Shown one piece after another: positions 45,266-56,312 of a stretch of DNA of 64,000 nt. A program made the translations under genes and the position numbers. The notes beneath the pieces were generated by a model. That model saw only the letters and a list, made by a program, of their open reading frames with translations. It was not told the DNA's origin and searched no databases. Origin of the DNA: Pycnopodia helianthoides (Eukaryota > Echinodermata > Asteroidea > Forcipulatida > Asteriidae); NCBI GenBank assembly GCA_032158295.1, contig CM063258.1, forward strand, positions 3,120,001 through 3,184,000, in the 5' to 3' direction. How positions within the stretch are numbered: position 1 is the first letter of the stretch; each line of letters opens with the position of its first letter.

Positions 45266-45580
45266 AATAATAATAATAATAATGCATTTATAATGCGCCA
45301 TCTATCTAGTGTACAAGACCCTATTCCGGGGCGCAGAACAAAAAACAAAACATATAAGCAGCAAAAGGGAAATATAGAATACAAAGACAATTATACAGAT
45401 GAGTAATCTAAGACATGTTACAAGCTAAGTGTATGTGGAGATAAATAAATGAGTTTTCAGCAAGTTTTTAAACAATGGAAGAGAACTACAGCATCTAATG
45501 TTATTAGGTAAAGCGTTCCAAAGTTTATTGATGTATGCATGCACAACTTTATAGTTTTTTGATCAGGATAAAAGTAAAAT
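45266..45580 (+). repeat. TATAGCGCC-type element, diverged
   Basis: (AAT)n, ATTTATAATGCGCC and a downstream GGGGCGCAG hairpin partner, then GAGTTTTCAGCAAG and GCGTTCCAAAGTTTATTGATG. Same layout as 885-1,255. Confidence 0.55.
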
Positions 45581-46252
45581 AGAGTGAGAAACTGAACATT
45601 CATTTTGTTGATGAACTTCTCCATCCATATAACTTTTACTGCATGCCTCCATTGATTGAAATCCTCTCAACGCCAACTTTCCTTTTTAAGTTTCGTTTAG
45701 GAATTTATTTCAGAAGGGAAATGGTTCATTAATTTAATGATGAATGCAAAGTATGTAATGCACTTCAATTTAGCAATTGAAGGAAATTCTTCAGAATTTA
45801 TTTTTATAGTCATTTGATTTTTTTGAAAGCCCTATGGGAAATGCAGAGGTCGACAAAGGACATTTTGTCAATCTAGTCAACAAAAACAGGAAATAAAACA
45901 AACAAAAAACAAATGTAAGAGAATATTGAAATTTAGCTTCCAATGGACAGACGTTTTTTTCTCCGGATAAAAAAATATGACAGGAGGAAATAGCTATTGA
46001 CATTATGCTCATAGGGGGATGTCCAATAATATTCTTAGGATAAACCTCAGTAGACGTAAATGTCAACATTTGCATATTCTTTATCGTGCCATGCCATATT
46101 AATTAATAATTGACGGGCTTCGGGTTTTATATTTGTAGAATCGGATGAATCACGGAGTAATTATTAATACTGACATGTTCTTCCTTGATGAATTCGAATG
46201 ACTGCATGAAGAGCAAAGATTTAAATAGAGTGCTTACTTAGAACAAGGCATG
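45581..46252. other. unannotated AT-rich stretch
   Basis: No gene, repeat copy or splice-supported frame seen. Confidence 0.35.
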
Positions 46253-46635
46253 CAGGGCTAGAATTTAGGGGAGAAAATCCACAAGAGTTGGCTTGCAGCT
46301 CAACATTTTTACATTTTTACCGGATCAGAGTTGTTTTTACAAAAGCAGAATCAAAATGCAAAGAAATAATCTACACAGTTTAACATTATTTGAACAAGCA
46401 CAAAGAGAAGATTTATCTTTTTTGTCATACTGATAAGTATACCCCATACTCAACAGATTTAAAGTATATTTATCAGACTCAACAGTCAACATTTGAATAT
46501 CATTTTATTGTTAAAGGTATTACACAGTGAGGTGTTAGTATTTAAATGAAAAACACAAGAATGCCGGACTTCTCCGTTCGTGAGTTTACTGGCCAGATGA
46601 TAAAATCACTGGCCTACGTAAGTTTTGAGCCTTGG
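46253..46635 (+). mobile_element. MITE with CAGGGCT-GAATTT ends (copy 3 of 3)
   Basis: GCAGGGCTAGAATTTAGG at the left; ACTGGCC blocks and AGTTTTGAGCC at the right, both diverged relative to copies 1 and 2. Confidence 0.65.
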
Positions 46636-46679
46636 TGGGATCTTAATATTGGGATGTTTACAGTATATTGGGATAATTA

Positions 46680-47265
46680 CAACATTTATAGAGCGCTAAA
46701 TACGTATGTTTCTAACCGCTAAAACCAGACTAATCAGAGTGACAAAACAGGGCCCAATTTCATGGCTCTGCTTACCGCCGAATTCTGCGCTTGCGGTGAC
46801 CATTCTCCGCTTACTGTTCAAGCGCCGAATTTCTGCGCTAGCTGTGTAAGCGTAGAATGCCTAGTAACGTGGAGTACGCACGCGCACAAGCCGAAATTCC
46901 CCGCTAACCCGTGAAATACGCTTGACGTAAGCGCGGAATTCCCTGCTTCCGCAAGCGCCGATTCTTTGCTTACGGTAAGCAGAGCCATGAAATTGGGCCC
47001 AGATGGGTTTTAAATAATGATTTAAAAGTAACCACTAAAGGTGCCGCTTGAATGTGGGTGGGTAGCTTGTTCCAAAGTGTTGGAGCTATATATGACCGGA
47101 AAGGCACAATCACCACAGCGTGTCATGGTGCGGAGTCCCAGGGAAAGCTGGAAATGAGAGGTGAAAGAAGAGTGAAGGCGCCGCGTAGCTGATGGTAGTG
47201 AAGATGATCGAAGGGATAAGAGATCTTTAAGAAATGTACTCGCAATCCAATCCATTTACAGCATT
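46680..47265 (+). repeat. TATAGCGC-type element split by a MITE
   Basis: ATTTATAGAGCGCTAAATAC begins the element at 46,687; TTTTAAATAATGATTTAAA and CTTGTTCCAAAGTGTTGGAGC continue it after 47,003. The MITE at 46,751 lies inside, so the dispersed element is the older insertion. Confidence 0.7.
46751..47002. mobile_element. GGGCCCAATTTC MITE, Harbinger-like (copy 2)
   Basis: Same length and nearly the same sequence as copy 1, again between two CAG triplets. It is nested in the TATAGCGC element. Confidence 0.9.
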
Positions 47266-47383
47266 TGCCGTCGTAAAGGAAGGACAGTACAGAAGTGTGA
47301 AGAAGAAACACATAGTTTTACTCTGTGGTATACTCAGTGTGCAAACTGAACTCCAGTACTGTACACATACTTCTGTTACAGCA

Positions 47384-47530
47384 TTCTCCACAGAGGAGAA
47401 CAGATAATGCGTTGGGAGGAAACAGATTTTGTGCACAATTTAAGTGCAGACAGTTCTCCACAGAGGAGAACAGATAATGCGTTGGGAGGAAACAGATCTT
47501 GTGCACAATTTAAGTGCAGACAGATAATGC
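47384..47530 (+). repeat. tandem duplication, 2 x 70 bp plus partial third
   Basis: CCACAGAGGAGAACAGATAA begins both full units, 70 bases apart. A third, partial unit (CAGACAGATAATGCG) follows at 47,518. They share GTGCACAATTTAAGTGCAG. Confidence 0.9.
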
Positions 47531-47825
47531 GACCCCGAATGAGAAGAAGAAATATTCCTGTGTAAATGTCAGTTAGAATTAACTGTCATGCGCGACTAGC
47601 TGTCTCTGTGGTGCTTTTAAAAAATGAATGAATTACTCGAAGCAATGAACATTCTAGTGTCAAGTGACGTACATCTACCGTCTACAGTATGAACATTACA
47701 TGGTGAAGGCTGCATCATCCGTGATGAAAGTTAAAATTAATTAAATTCACCAAGAACAGAAATATAAAATTACAATGTCCAGCGTTATAAATGCTTAGTC
47801 TTTTTAAAGATTTGTTTATCGAGTA
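47531..47825. other. unannotated spacer
   Basis: No feature seen. Confidence 0.35.
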
Positions 47826-47827
47826 AT

Positions 47828-48015
47828 ATTAACCACAAGGGAAACTGACTGGGTATTGATAAATCAATTTTGGGGTGAACAAAGACAAATTTACTGAGAG
47901 CAGGAGTTGAACCTGCGTCCCCCACGGTTCGAGTGCTGGTGCTCTACCAACTGAGCTACTTAGACTTATGTTGGCGCGAGTACCCGTCATCTCAAGGTTC
48001 TCCTCATGCGCAAGC
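47828..48015 (-). mobile_element. tRNA-derived SINE, minus strand
   Basis: The minus strand has a perfect D arm (GCTC-AGTTGGTA-GAGC) and a perfect T arm (GCAGG-TTCAACT-CCTGC) in tRNA spacing, but the acceptor halves and anticodon stem do not pair. The tRNA-like part is followed by an unrelated body (TTTGTTCACCCC). So it is a SINE head and not a working tRNA gene. Confidence 0.7.
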
Positions 48016-48201
48016 CAGCTTATTGGGCCGATATTCACAAATTGTGGCTGTTATACCCCCTCCCCCCCCCCCATATTTTTTATTTATTTATTTATTTTTT
48101 ATTTTTATTTTTTTAGGGGAGGGGGAATTTAGATCAAACTAACGTAATGAAAATCATAAAGATAAAACTGTTTACAATGCCCAAGATTACACAGTAGGGC
48201 T

Positions 48202-48584
48202 TTAAAGGAACATTACAGAATTGGTTTTTGCTGACAAAACAGTTGCTGGCAGTGTAAGCACTTTATGTACATAAACTGACAACCTGTAGAAGTTTGAGAT
48301 CGATCGGCCATCTGGGTCACGAGAAAATAGTGAAAAACCGATTACACATTTGCATGAAATCATATAGATTCAACAAATAAATAAAACGCTCACTGAGCGA
48401 TAAACTCCTATCGGAAAAATAGTTTATTCATTTCTCATCAAATATGGCATTTCAGACAGAAATATTTCAAGGGATGTTTTCTACTATCATCATCATTAGA
48501 CCGTGTAAGTTTTATGTAAATCTGTGATCAAAAGTATATTTTACAAGTTTTTTTCTTACCAATTCTGTAATGTTCCTTTAAAAA
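48202..48584 (-). mobile_element. TTAA MITE, family A
   Basis: Complete inverted copy with TTAA at both sides. A short deletion removes part of the ATGTA-CCACCATA segment near 48,268. Confidence 0.85.
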
Positions 48585-48689
48585 CCAGAGATAAACACAC
48601 CAAGTAAAAATCCCTCTGAGGACCTCATTTCAATCCAGTGTGCTTAGGCCAAACTTCCAAAATTTGGGACAAGGATGCCTCACAAGAAG

Positions 48690-48925
48690 AAAATATTTAA
48701 GACGAATATAGCTCGGGGGAGCTGAAGGTGGGAATGGATACTCCTCTTTAAACAGTCTAGATTGTAGGATGGAGGTGAAACATGCATCAGGCAACTTATT
48801 AAGGAGTTCCGAAGAGATGCAGTACGTGGAATAAAGATGTTGGAACAGCTCTTCGTTCTACATCTTAGCAAAGCGAGGGGCTTAGTGTATTGGTGAGAAG
48901 AAGCAGAAAGACTGGTTCCACGCTC
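48690..48925 (-). pseudogene. relic of a non-LTR retrotransposon ORF2 C-terminus
   Basis: A minus-strand frame contains SNIFIPRTASLRNSLISCL followed by a YNLDCLKRSIHSHL tail. This matches the pattern FIPRT-x-RLWNSLP ... YNL-x-x-FK-x-x-x-H-x-HL that ends the reverse-transcriptase ORF of many animal LINEs (CR1/L2-related and similar clades). Tryptophan and proline of WNSLP are lost, so it is decayed. No other domain is preserved nearby. Confidence 0.55.
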
Positions 48926-50310
48926 CGACACCCTGATAAGAGGAACCCTGGTGGCACATTTACCATGAAACTATCTGTAGAAAAGACGGAGGCCGGCTAC
49001 AGACCTGACGATTGGAAAGAGGTTGTAACGTTGATCCCCAGCCATTCACCGACAAGAATTAACAATCAACTCTGCACTGATTGCCCGTGTTTGTGCGGAA
49101 TTTGTGAAGGAGAGAGTTTAAGCAACAGTTGGTTTGTTGAAAGATTAGATTTTCAACATGTAAGGTTTTGAATAATGCATGGGATTTCTGCTGTATGGGT
49201 GTGAGATTTCAGGGTCCTATGGCACAGCATGGGACCTAGAATAAGCTGTGGCACATGGCACATATTTTACTTTGTATGCATGTTCTATTATATATGTATG
49301 TTGTGCATAAATCAACCTGTACAATGTCAGGTCTGACGTCTAATGCAAGGTTCTTACGTACGTAAGTTGCAGTATTTACACCTGAGGATATGTGTGGAGC
49401 GAGGTGTTTGTTCGATCTGTGCGATTCAATTATATTTATTTCATCACAGATTACGAATAAACAGCGAAAGTTGTTTTTCTCGGTGTGCACTAAAAACATT
49501 CAAATTCAATACTGACTACAGAAGACAATTCATTACAAATGACAAGCACAATTCAACACTAACTATCTAGGCACTGTGTTGGTTTTTTTTTTACAACTGG
49601 AAATGGGACATTCTTTGTTTTAAAGAGAAATAACAATATACAAACATTCAATAGCTGATTAAACCCTTGGCCTATGATTAACCTTTTAGCCACTGGACCG
49701 CCCAGCCACCCAAAGTAATACACCGCAACAGGGGTAGGAGGAAACGCTCACCAGCTTGTGTTTGGAGGGGGGGGGGGGATTAACATCAAAATAAAACTAA
49801 ATAGTCATAGGTACACGTCGACACAATGGCAATCGTTTGGATCCATTTTTTTTTATTTTCGCCCTTCACAGTTATAAGTTGAATTGTAAAAAAAGGTACG
49901 CTAATTATGATAAATTCTGTAGCTCTAATAACCAAAACCACGATCATTTTGAACAACAATTTTTTCTTTCTTCATTGATAAAACTAATGGTTAGCAATTC
50001 AGTATGAGCAGTTGACGCCAGTTAACAGCCTTCAAAACTATTGTGTTCATTTTAACTTTATGAAAATTAAACCTCCATGAAATTTAAGATAGCTTATTGT
50101 TAATTTCCCTTGGGACATGTCTCCTCCGAAATTGAAAATAAAGATGTTAGTAATCAATTAACAATTCTAACGAAAAGGACGAAAGTTGTACCTAAATAAT
50201 AAGCCTTGTGTATCTTTTAGAATATTTTAAACCATGATTCTAGTAATTACTTAGAGAGTCTTGAAAACTAAAAAATGTTCAGCAAACTCGGGCGGTTCAG
50301 GGACTAAAGG
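48926..50310. other. unannotated stretch
   Basis: The plus frame at 48,890-49,171 is without splice support. A G run lies at 49,766-49,777. CATTCAATAGCTGATTAAAC near 49,646 recurs at 50,499, so some of this belongs to the duplicated block that follows. Confidence 0.35.
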
Positions 50311-50312
50311 GT

Positions 50313-50670
50313 TAAATAGAGCAAAAACTAAGGTACCTTGATAAAAAGTATTGGGTTAAAAAGGTTGAATAACACTGGGTGAAAAGAGACAGCTGAACTG
50401 GTTTTGTTCGAGTGGATTGAAAGTCCTCACCAGTGACCGGTGACCCAGGACAAGTTGCATAACACACCATAAATTGTGAAAGCGCTGCATTTTTTGTACA
50501 TTCAATAGCTGATTAAACCCTTGCTCTATGATTCAACAGAGCAAAAACTAAGGTACTTATGAAAAGTATTGAGTTAAAAAGGTTGAATAACACTGGGTGA
50601 CAGTCTGAACTGGTTTTGTTCAAGTGGTTTTAAAGTCCTCACCAGTGACCAGTGCATAACAGTAACACAC
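50313..50670 (+). repeat. diverged tandem duplication, about 2 x 185-220 bp
   Basis: AGAGCAAAAACTAAGGTAC, AAAAAGGTTGAATAACACTG and AAAGTCCTCACCAGTGACC each occur twice, at 50,318-50,447 and 50,537-50,651. Confidence 0.85.
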
Positions 50671-52640
50671 CATAAATTTGTACACACTTGTTTGTATGCA
50701 CCAGTGGACCCTATTTATGGTTTATGTAAATGTAGCTGATGTTGTTGTGTTGGGTCACGTGCTGTTTCGGGTGTAACTCCGAGCATCTAAACGCAAGGTA
50801 GTTTTATTTTTACACCCCCCCCCCTCCCTTACACCCACTAGCTGCTGGTATAGTTAAACTGGTTCACAGGTCTAACTTTAGCACTCTGAACATGGCCATA
50901 GTGTACTAAGAGAAACAAGTGCAACATTGAGCTTGGGCCCTGCTGTGTACTTGGACAGGAGTCCTTGGAAAGGTAACACTGGCTGACCTGAAGGTGTCCC
51001 TACCTTGTTTTCCCTCCAGACTCACGGATGAATGCCAAAACTTTTGACAGGCTAAATATAATAACCTGCCAGCCTGACTCTAAACACCAACCTGGCAAAA
51101 CCCACTGTACCCACAATGTACACCAAAAACAACTTGCCGTTGGGTTTTGCCAAGTTGGGTCTTGGTGTTCTGACAATGGGACTGTTTGCACTCTTTACAC
51201 CTTGACAATGAGGGTCACCTCAGGGCTAGACAAACAAACCACAACCCCCCCCCCCCCTTGATGACAGGGTTAATACAACCTGACAGATTTTTCAGGGTTT
51301 CGATTTCAGTGTTTTTTGGAAGGGTGCGTTCATGCTTTCCCCTTGTTAGGATTGATAATGAGTGGAGCGTCTGAATGGAGTTTTTTCTGTTCCTGTCGGT
51401 CATCACAAATTGGATTTGAACATGTTTGATGGGCATGATTGATGGCGAGCTTTAGCAGAAATATCATGCGGTTGGAATTTGGTAGAAACGTACCCGCGAA
51501 CATAATCCTTAATTCTCACACGTTGACTGTGTATATATAAAGTGAGCATTAGTTGCAGTTTGTTTCACCCAAACCCGGTGTGCAGAGATGTTATTTTTGG
51601 TGACTATCCAGTATCCTGTTATGTAAAAATATTGTCAATTGTTGCATGTTGAGCCGGAAGTGCAGTAAAGTGCAAATAAATGCCATGCATGTTTACTATA
51701 ATACTGCGGAAAGAGCAGTCAGATCCAACCTTTACATAATGGATTCTCTGAGAGGGGTGGGGAATGTTGGTTGGGGGGGGGGCACTCATAGTGTTCCAAC
51801 ACTTGAAATATCCACTGGATCATTGGCCAGAGTCAAGTAATTTTTGCACTTGGCTAGTGACTTCACATTCAATCCAGTCTCACAGTTCGTTTGTCTGTGT
51901 TGGAAAAAAAGTTAAGCAAACCCCGTTCGGGACTTCAAAACCCAAACCAATGCTTCCAATCCACTATAAAGGTGACTGCAGATACGCTCTGTTTGTATCC
52001 ATTTAGGCTACCATGTTCTTTATCTGATAATCCTTTATGGAACAACAGTTTGGTAAATACCATGAAGGTTCCTGTTGCCCTTTTCTTCTTGGAATTTGTT
52101 TTTGTAACGGATTGTTCCTGCACGGTACTTTCTTTTCCCTGTATTTACCTCATAGAGTATTCATAGGAGTTAAAAAAATTCAATAACAAAAATCTATACA
52201 CCGATCCACATTCGAGAACGCAACCACAGAACAATAGATGCTACGCACCTACAGGTAGACACCTGACCGCCCCCATTGTGTTGCCAGTCGACGAATCGAC
52301 AGACAGGACAGACATCCGCTGTTTTTGTTTGTCCACATTCGATAATAATGTAAATATGCTTTACGTGTGAACTGTGTGTTTTCAGTTGAACCTTCATAGA
52401 AGCAGTTATCATATATCGCTAATGCTGTTGATTCAACCAAGTGTCAGAGTCCTTCAGTAGATCGTGAGACCAAGCCGTCTAGTTTTTTGGAGAGGGAAAA
52501 AAAAAAAAAAAAAACTACCGCCGTACCTGACTTGGCATACCTACACCGTGGGGACTGTTTGTTGTGAACACACATGATGTGAACTAGCTTTATAAGGTCA
52601 GACCTGGTCATAAGTCACTACTAATACCCTCCCCAAAAAC
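50671..52640. other. unannotated stretch with homopolymer runs
   Basis: C or G runs at 50,814, 51,245 and 51,773 and an A run at 52,498. An inverted pair at 51,086-51,168 (CACCAACCTGGCAAAACCCA against TGGGTTTTGCCAAGTTGG) forms a small foldback. No gene supported. Confidence 0.35.
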
Positions 52641-53771
52641 TAATTAAGTTTAACCCCCAGTTAAGGTCCCTGTGAACTTGCGATCAACTTTGGTAGTTGA
52701 TTCAGCAGGGGAGCCGATGATCCAGATTCTGCAGCGGGTCATTTTTGAAGATGATATACGGCGAGGAAGGTGTGTGTTTGACAGCGGGGTGAATTTCGTT
52801 TATTCGTTGGACATCACTGAGCGGGGGAGATTCTCACTACCAGTGGAAGTTAAGCACTGTATTGCTTTTTGTTGTTGGAATGCTTTGCCATTGAACTTAA
52901 GAAATTCGCTTTGTTGTTGCGGAGTTTTATTGAGGTGTGTTTTTTTTTCTGTGGGATTGAGAGTTAGGATTTAACTCAGTGGATGATTTGTGCGTGTGCT
53001 GAACTGGTCGGCTCCTGTTTTTTCAATTTATACTGGAAGGGCCATCCCTAGTTTCCCATCAGTTCCTGACAGTTGATCCTTTTTGCAGAAGCACACAGTT
53101 GCCGAGTCAGCAAACCCCTGTGGGACGGCACTTCAAGAACTGACCAGTGTTTGGTTTGGTTTTTTTTGACCGAAGCTGCCCATCAGAGGTTCTTGTGACA
53201 GTCTGAAGTGGAGATACCATCCGACCTAAAAACAATTTGGTTCAAGAGGGAGTCGACTGTCAATATTGTACCAGCACAGAGAATCAAGTTTGTTTTGCCT
53301 CCAGCAAACTCACAAGTCGGAAGAGAAGTCAGAACTCCGATAGAGAAGTCAGAATCCCGAAACTCAGAATAAGAAAGACTGTCCTCTTCGCTTGCTGGTC
53401 GTGGAGCACCTGCTGGTAGTGTATCTAAATGCAGAAACGTACACTCTGCAATTAAATTTGCTTCAATCGGGGACAATTAAGGTTTCCTTGTTTGCCCGTG
53501 CCAGCCAGCATCATTAACATTGCCTACAGCAAATCAGAACCACCTGGAGGGGACACAAATTTGGATTGGGTCTTCAACGGGGGTTCAAACAAGGTCAGCT
53601 CATTCTTTCATCATTCACACAACCATGGGATCAGAGAGCATAATATTTGCTGAGCCATTCAGGAGCGAGTGTCAATGAGATTCAAAGCGCATGACTAAAC
53701 TAAAGCTAACAAGAGGCAGCACCGTGAAGGACTCATCCGTGAGGCAAATGACACTAATTAGTACCGTTTAA
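52641..53771 (+). other. less AT-rich block, possible leader or exon region
   Basis: The composition is more balanced than its flanks. An open plus-strand frame from 52,672 to 52,974 includes LVVDSAGEPMIQILQRVIFE but has no clear donor. The block leads into the candidate exon at 53,772-53,913. It may be a promoter and leader, or an old exon. Confidence 0.25.
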
Positions 53772-53913
53772 AGCGTCTGTCTGCTCGGGTCGTCTCTCAA
53801 TCAGCAACCTACTGGTGGTAGAGGAACGTTACAGGGTCGAGTCAATATGAGGAGACCGGAGTATCACCGATCAAATACTTGGTCCCATCCAAGTAGACCT
53901 CCGGGTAGCCCAG
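53772..53913 (+). CDS. candidate first coding exon, strand uncertain
   Basis: An ATG at 53,847 opens MRRPEYHRSNTWSHPSRPPG and the frame reaches CCCAG-GTATGTG at 53,913. The minus strand over the same bases is also open and splice-compatible (53,864-54,039), and only one of the two readings can be expected to be true. Confidence 0.22.
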
Positions 53914-54039
53914 GTATGTGCTTAGGGGCATCATTATTAATGTAAAACATAAATTCAGTTTTACGGATGAAAACCACGACTTTGTCTTCAAGGAAGATTT
54001 GGTGGTTCTGGTAACCGAGAGTGAGAAATGTACAGAAGT
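53864..54039 (-). CDS. candidate last exon, strand uncertain
   Basis: An acceptor (AAATAGTCCAG) at 54,040 precedes a frame with GYQNHQIFLEDKVVVFIRK, FMFYINNDAPKHIPGLPGG and a TGA. The alternating hydrophobic strands look like a real fold. No minus-strand AATAAA lies within the next 450 bases. A second minus frame here is also open, which lowers confidence. Family not recognised. Confidence 0.3.
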
Positions 54040-54755
54040 CTGGACTATTTGAACAGTTAAGGGGCCATTCAGAATAGTCAATATTTAAAAAAAATAAAAT
54101 CAGTTCGAAATTGTGGGTGGGGAGCGTCAAAAGAAACAACTGAAATTTGAAATTTCAGTTTGTATTTGGAATAAACAACAACAAAAATTAACAAACGAAA
54201 TAGAAGAAGAAACAAAAACAATGGCTGTCCCATATTGTTGTTTGTTTAAGCCAGGAAAAGCCATTGAAAGCTACTGATGTTTGATCTAAAATATCTGCGT
54301 CATTTGAGGTATTACTTTGTTCTTCAGCGTATAGGATATATTATTAAGTCATTCAATATTTAAAAATTGAAATTTGGGGTGAGTGTGTGGGTCAAAACAT
54401 TTTCGAAAAAAAGTCGAGATTTTTAAACATTGACTTCTAAATTTACTGTGTTTGTGCTTCATCTTTGGGTACAGACATAACATATACTTGTTATGGGTGA
54501 CAACATGGTTTTTCAAGATAGACATGGTTTGTTCTGTAAGAAGAACTTTTTAAATCATTGGCTTTTGACTGAGAGCAAATTTGATTCTATTCCTAGTTTT
54601 CACTTTGTTTATCGTTGAAAGTTTCATTACCAAAAGGGCGGATAGTAGCGACACAAAGGACAAAAACAGAGTTGCGTTTGGTTTACACTGAAAACCTGAC
54701 TTGTGGTCAACAATTTCTACTCTTTTTTTGTACTTTTGTATGTTTATTTTTTTAA
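54040..54755. other. unannotated AT-rich stretch
   Basis: A perfect short palindrome, AACTGAAATTTGAAATTTCAGTT-type, lies at about 54,138-54,160. No gene supported. Confidence 0.35.
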
Positions 54756-55365
54756 AGAGAAACTTGTCACCCACGCTATGAACTGACACACATTGTTCAA
54801 AATCACTGATTTTTTTCTTTCAGTTTATCACATGTTTAAACAATATTTATCAAGGCCAACAAATTTCATAAAGTTTCCACGCTTCAAGAATTTTACTTTG
54901 TTAATTACGAAAATTAAGCATTGCAACCTTTGCACCTAAAGTAGCATTTTTCGTTTCCACGAACTGACACCAAGGTTCAATTTATCATTGTCTCACACAT
55001 GGTGCGCACAAACCCTCAAATATGAACAAAAGAGTTGTCACGAACTGATACCAACCTTGTGTGTAGTGCACACACACTGACCCACATTTTCACAAACTTT
55101 TCACAGGCAGTGTTGTAATACATTGGATGGTGTCAATTCGTGAAAAAACAGGAAAGGTATGTTTTGCGTTTATGATTTTGGATGTTACAAACTGACAATG
55201 CTTTTTAAGTTTAAAACATCAAGTCTCTACTGTAAGAAAATACAGAGAAATTTTGAAGGAAAGCTTGATTTCCCAAAGCGGTCAACTTTAAGCGCCATTT
55301 TCTCCGATTGCTTCTTTAACTGGTATCTATACCTGTGTGTGTCAGTTCGTGGCGTCAGTGATTAA
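54756..55365. repeat. cluster of GAACTGACAC-like motifs in both orientations
   Basis: Variants occur near 54,780 (GAACTGACACAC), 54,960 (CGAACTGACACC), 55,040 (CGAACTGATACC), 55,130 (GTGTCAATTCGTG), 55,188 (AAACTGACAATG) and 55,340 (GTGTCAGTTCGTG). Outer members are inverted relative to each other, so the block may be one element with sub-terminal repeats. Confidence 0.5.
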
Positions 55366-55969
55366 TTGACCGCAACCCTGTTATTCTCTAGTTTAGCTGT
55401 GTGTGGTGAAAAACCATGTGTTGTCATATTGCTTTCCATTTACTAATAATATCACTGCCACTTACTGCATTGTTTATACTCATAGGCGTATAATGTGTAC
55501 ATTAAATGCTACAGCTCTCTGCTCTCTGCTCTCCTGTACTCAAATTATGATTGATCATGGACCCTTCCTTGTGCAGTAATTCCCAGCATGGGGTCAGTTC
55601 TTTATCAAAACTGATTGCTTTCATTTCGGTCTCCGAATTCTATCAATTACAGCCGGAATGTCTGTGAGCGGTTCATCATTGAGTTATTATTGTTTTTGTT
55701 TGTTTTTTTTCTTTCACCGATGGTTTAAATTGGAGACAGCCAATGAGGATTGCACATAATGTGGAGAGTTTACCGTATATAGGCAACGTGTTTGTGCATG
55801 GAATAGTTTTTAGAACCACGGGGAATATAGCGTACAAAGGTAGAACTGTCTGTACACTCATAGAGTCAATGTAAATGTACTGTAAAATTCACACAAACTA
55901 ACTTAAAATGGAGCAAAAACACAGCAGTGAAGAAATTACTTTGAAAACAAAATAAGACTTTCCATCAAC
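55366..55969. other. unannotated stretch
   Basis: No gene or shared repeat seen. It lies downstream of the terminal exon at 56,095. Confidence 0.35.
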
Positions 55970-55983
55970 ATAAACTTGCAGAA

Positions 55984-55989
55984 TTTATT
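55984..55989 (-). terminator. poly(A) signal AATAAA
   Basis: AATAAA on the minus strand, about 106 bases after the stop codon of the exon at 56,095, followed by T- and G-rich sequence. The distance is normal for cleavage and polyadenylation. Confidence 0.5.
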
Positions 55990-56094
55990 GATTCAACTTC
56001 TGTATAGGAAAATATTTACAAGCTTCAAAGATAGTAAAAATACAAAGTGACATTTCCTGCAATTTCTTCATCCGCACTCAGTCGTTCTCAAAGC

Positions 56095-56299
56095 TCAATA
56101 TTTCCGATAATACAAGACCTTGTAGTCTCTTGGTATCCACACTTTTGTGGCATTTGGAATTCCCACAGGCAGCACACACAGCTCTTGCAAACCAGTCGGA
56201 ATGTTTTGATAAACGTTAGCAAATGTTCGAGCGGAATGAGTTCCTCCGTGGATGGATGCATGCGGTTGGAAATTCCTTCCAACAGACATGACACAATCT
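56095..56299 (-). CDS. candidate last exon of an unidentified gene
   Basis: A minus-strand frame starting after the acceptor TAAATCTCAG (56,300) reads DCVMSVGRNFQPHASIHGG, NVYQNIPTGLQELCVLPVG and VWIPRDYKVLYYRKY then TGA. Composition and codons look coding, and a canonical poly(A) signal follows at the right distance. The pyrimidine tract before the acceptor is supplied by the end of a TTAA MITE (56,313-56,685). I cannot assign a family. Upstream exons were not found between here and 58.8 kb. Confidence 0.5.
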
Positions 56300-56312
56300 C
56301 TGAGATTTACAT

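Noticed and set aside
47880..47960. A tRNA gene on the minus strand.
   Set aside because: D and T arms are perfect but the acceptor and anticodon stems do not pair, and a SINE body follows.
53842..54081. Second minus frame ending with TYLGYPEVYLDGTKYLIGD.
   Set aside because: Its first half has poor composition. I kept the overlapping frame at 53,864-54,039 as the better minus-strand reading, but cannot exclude this one.
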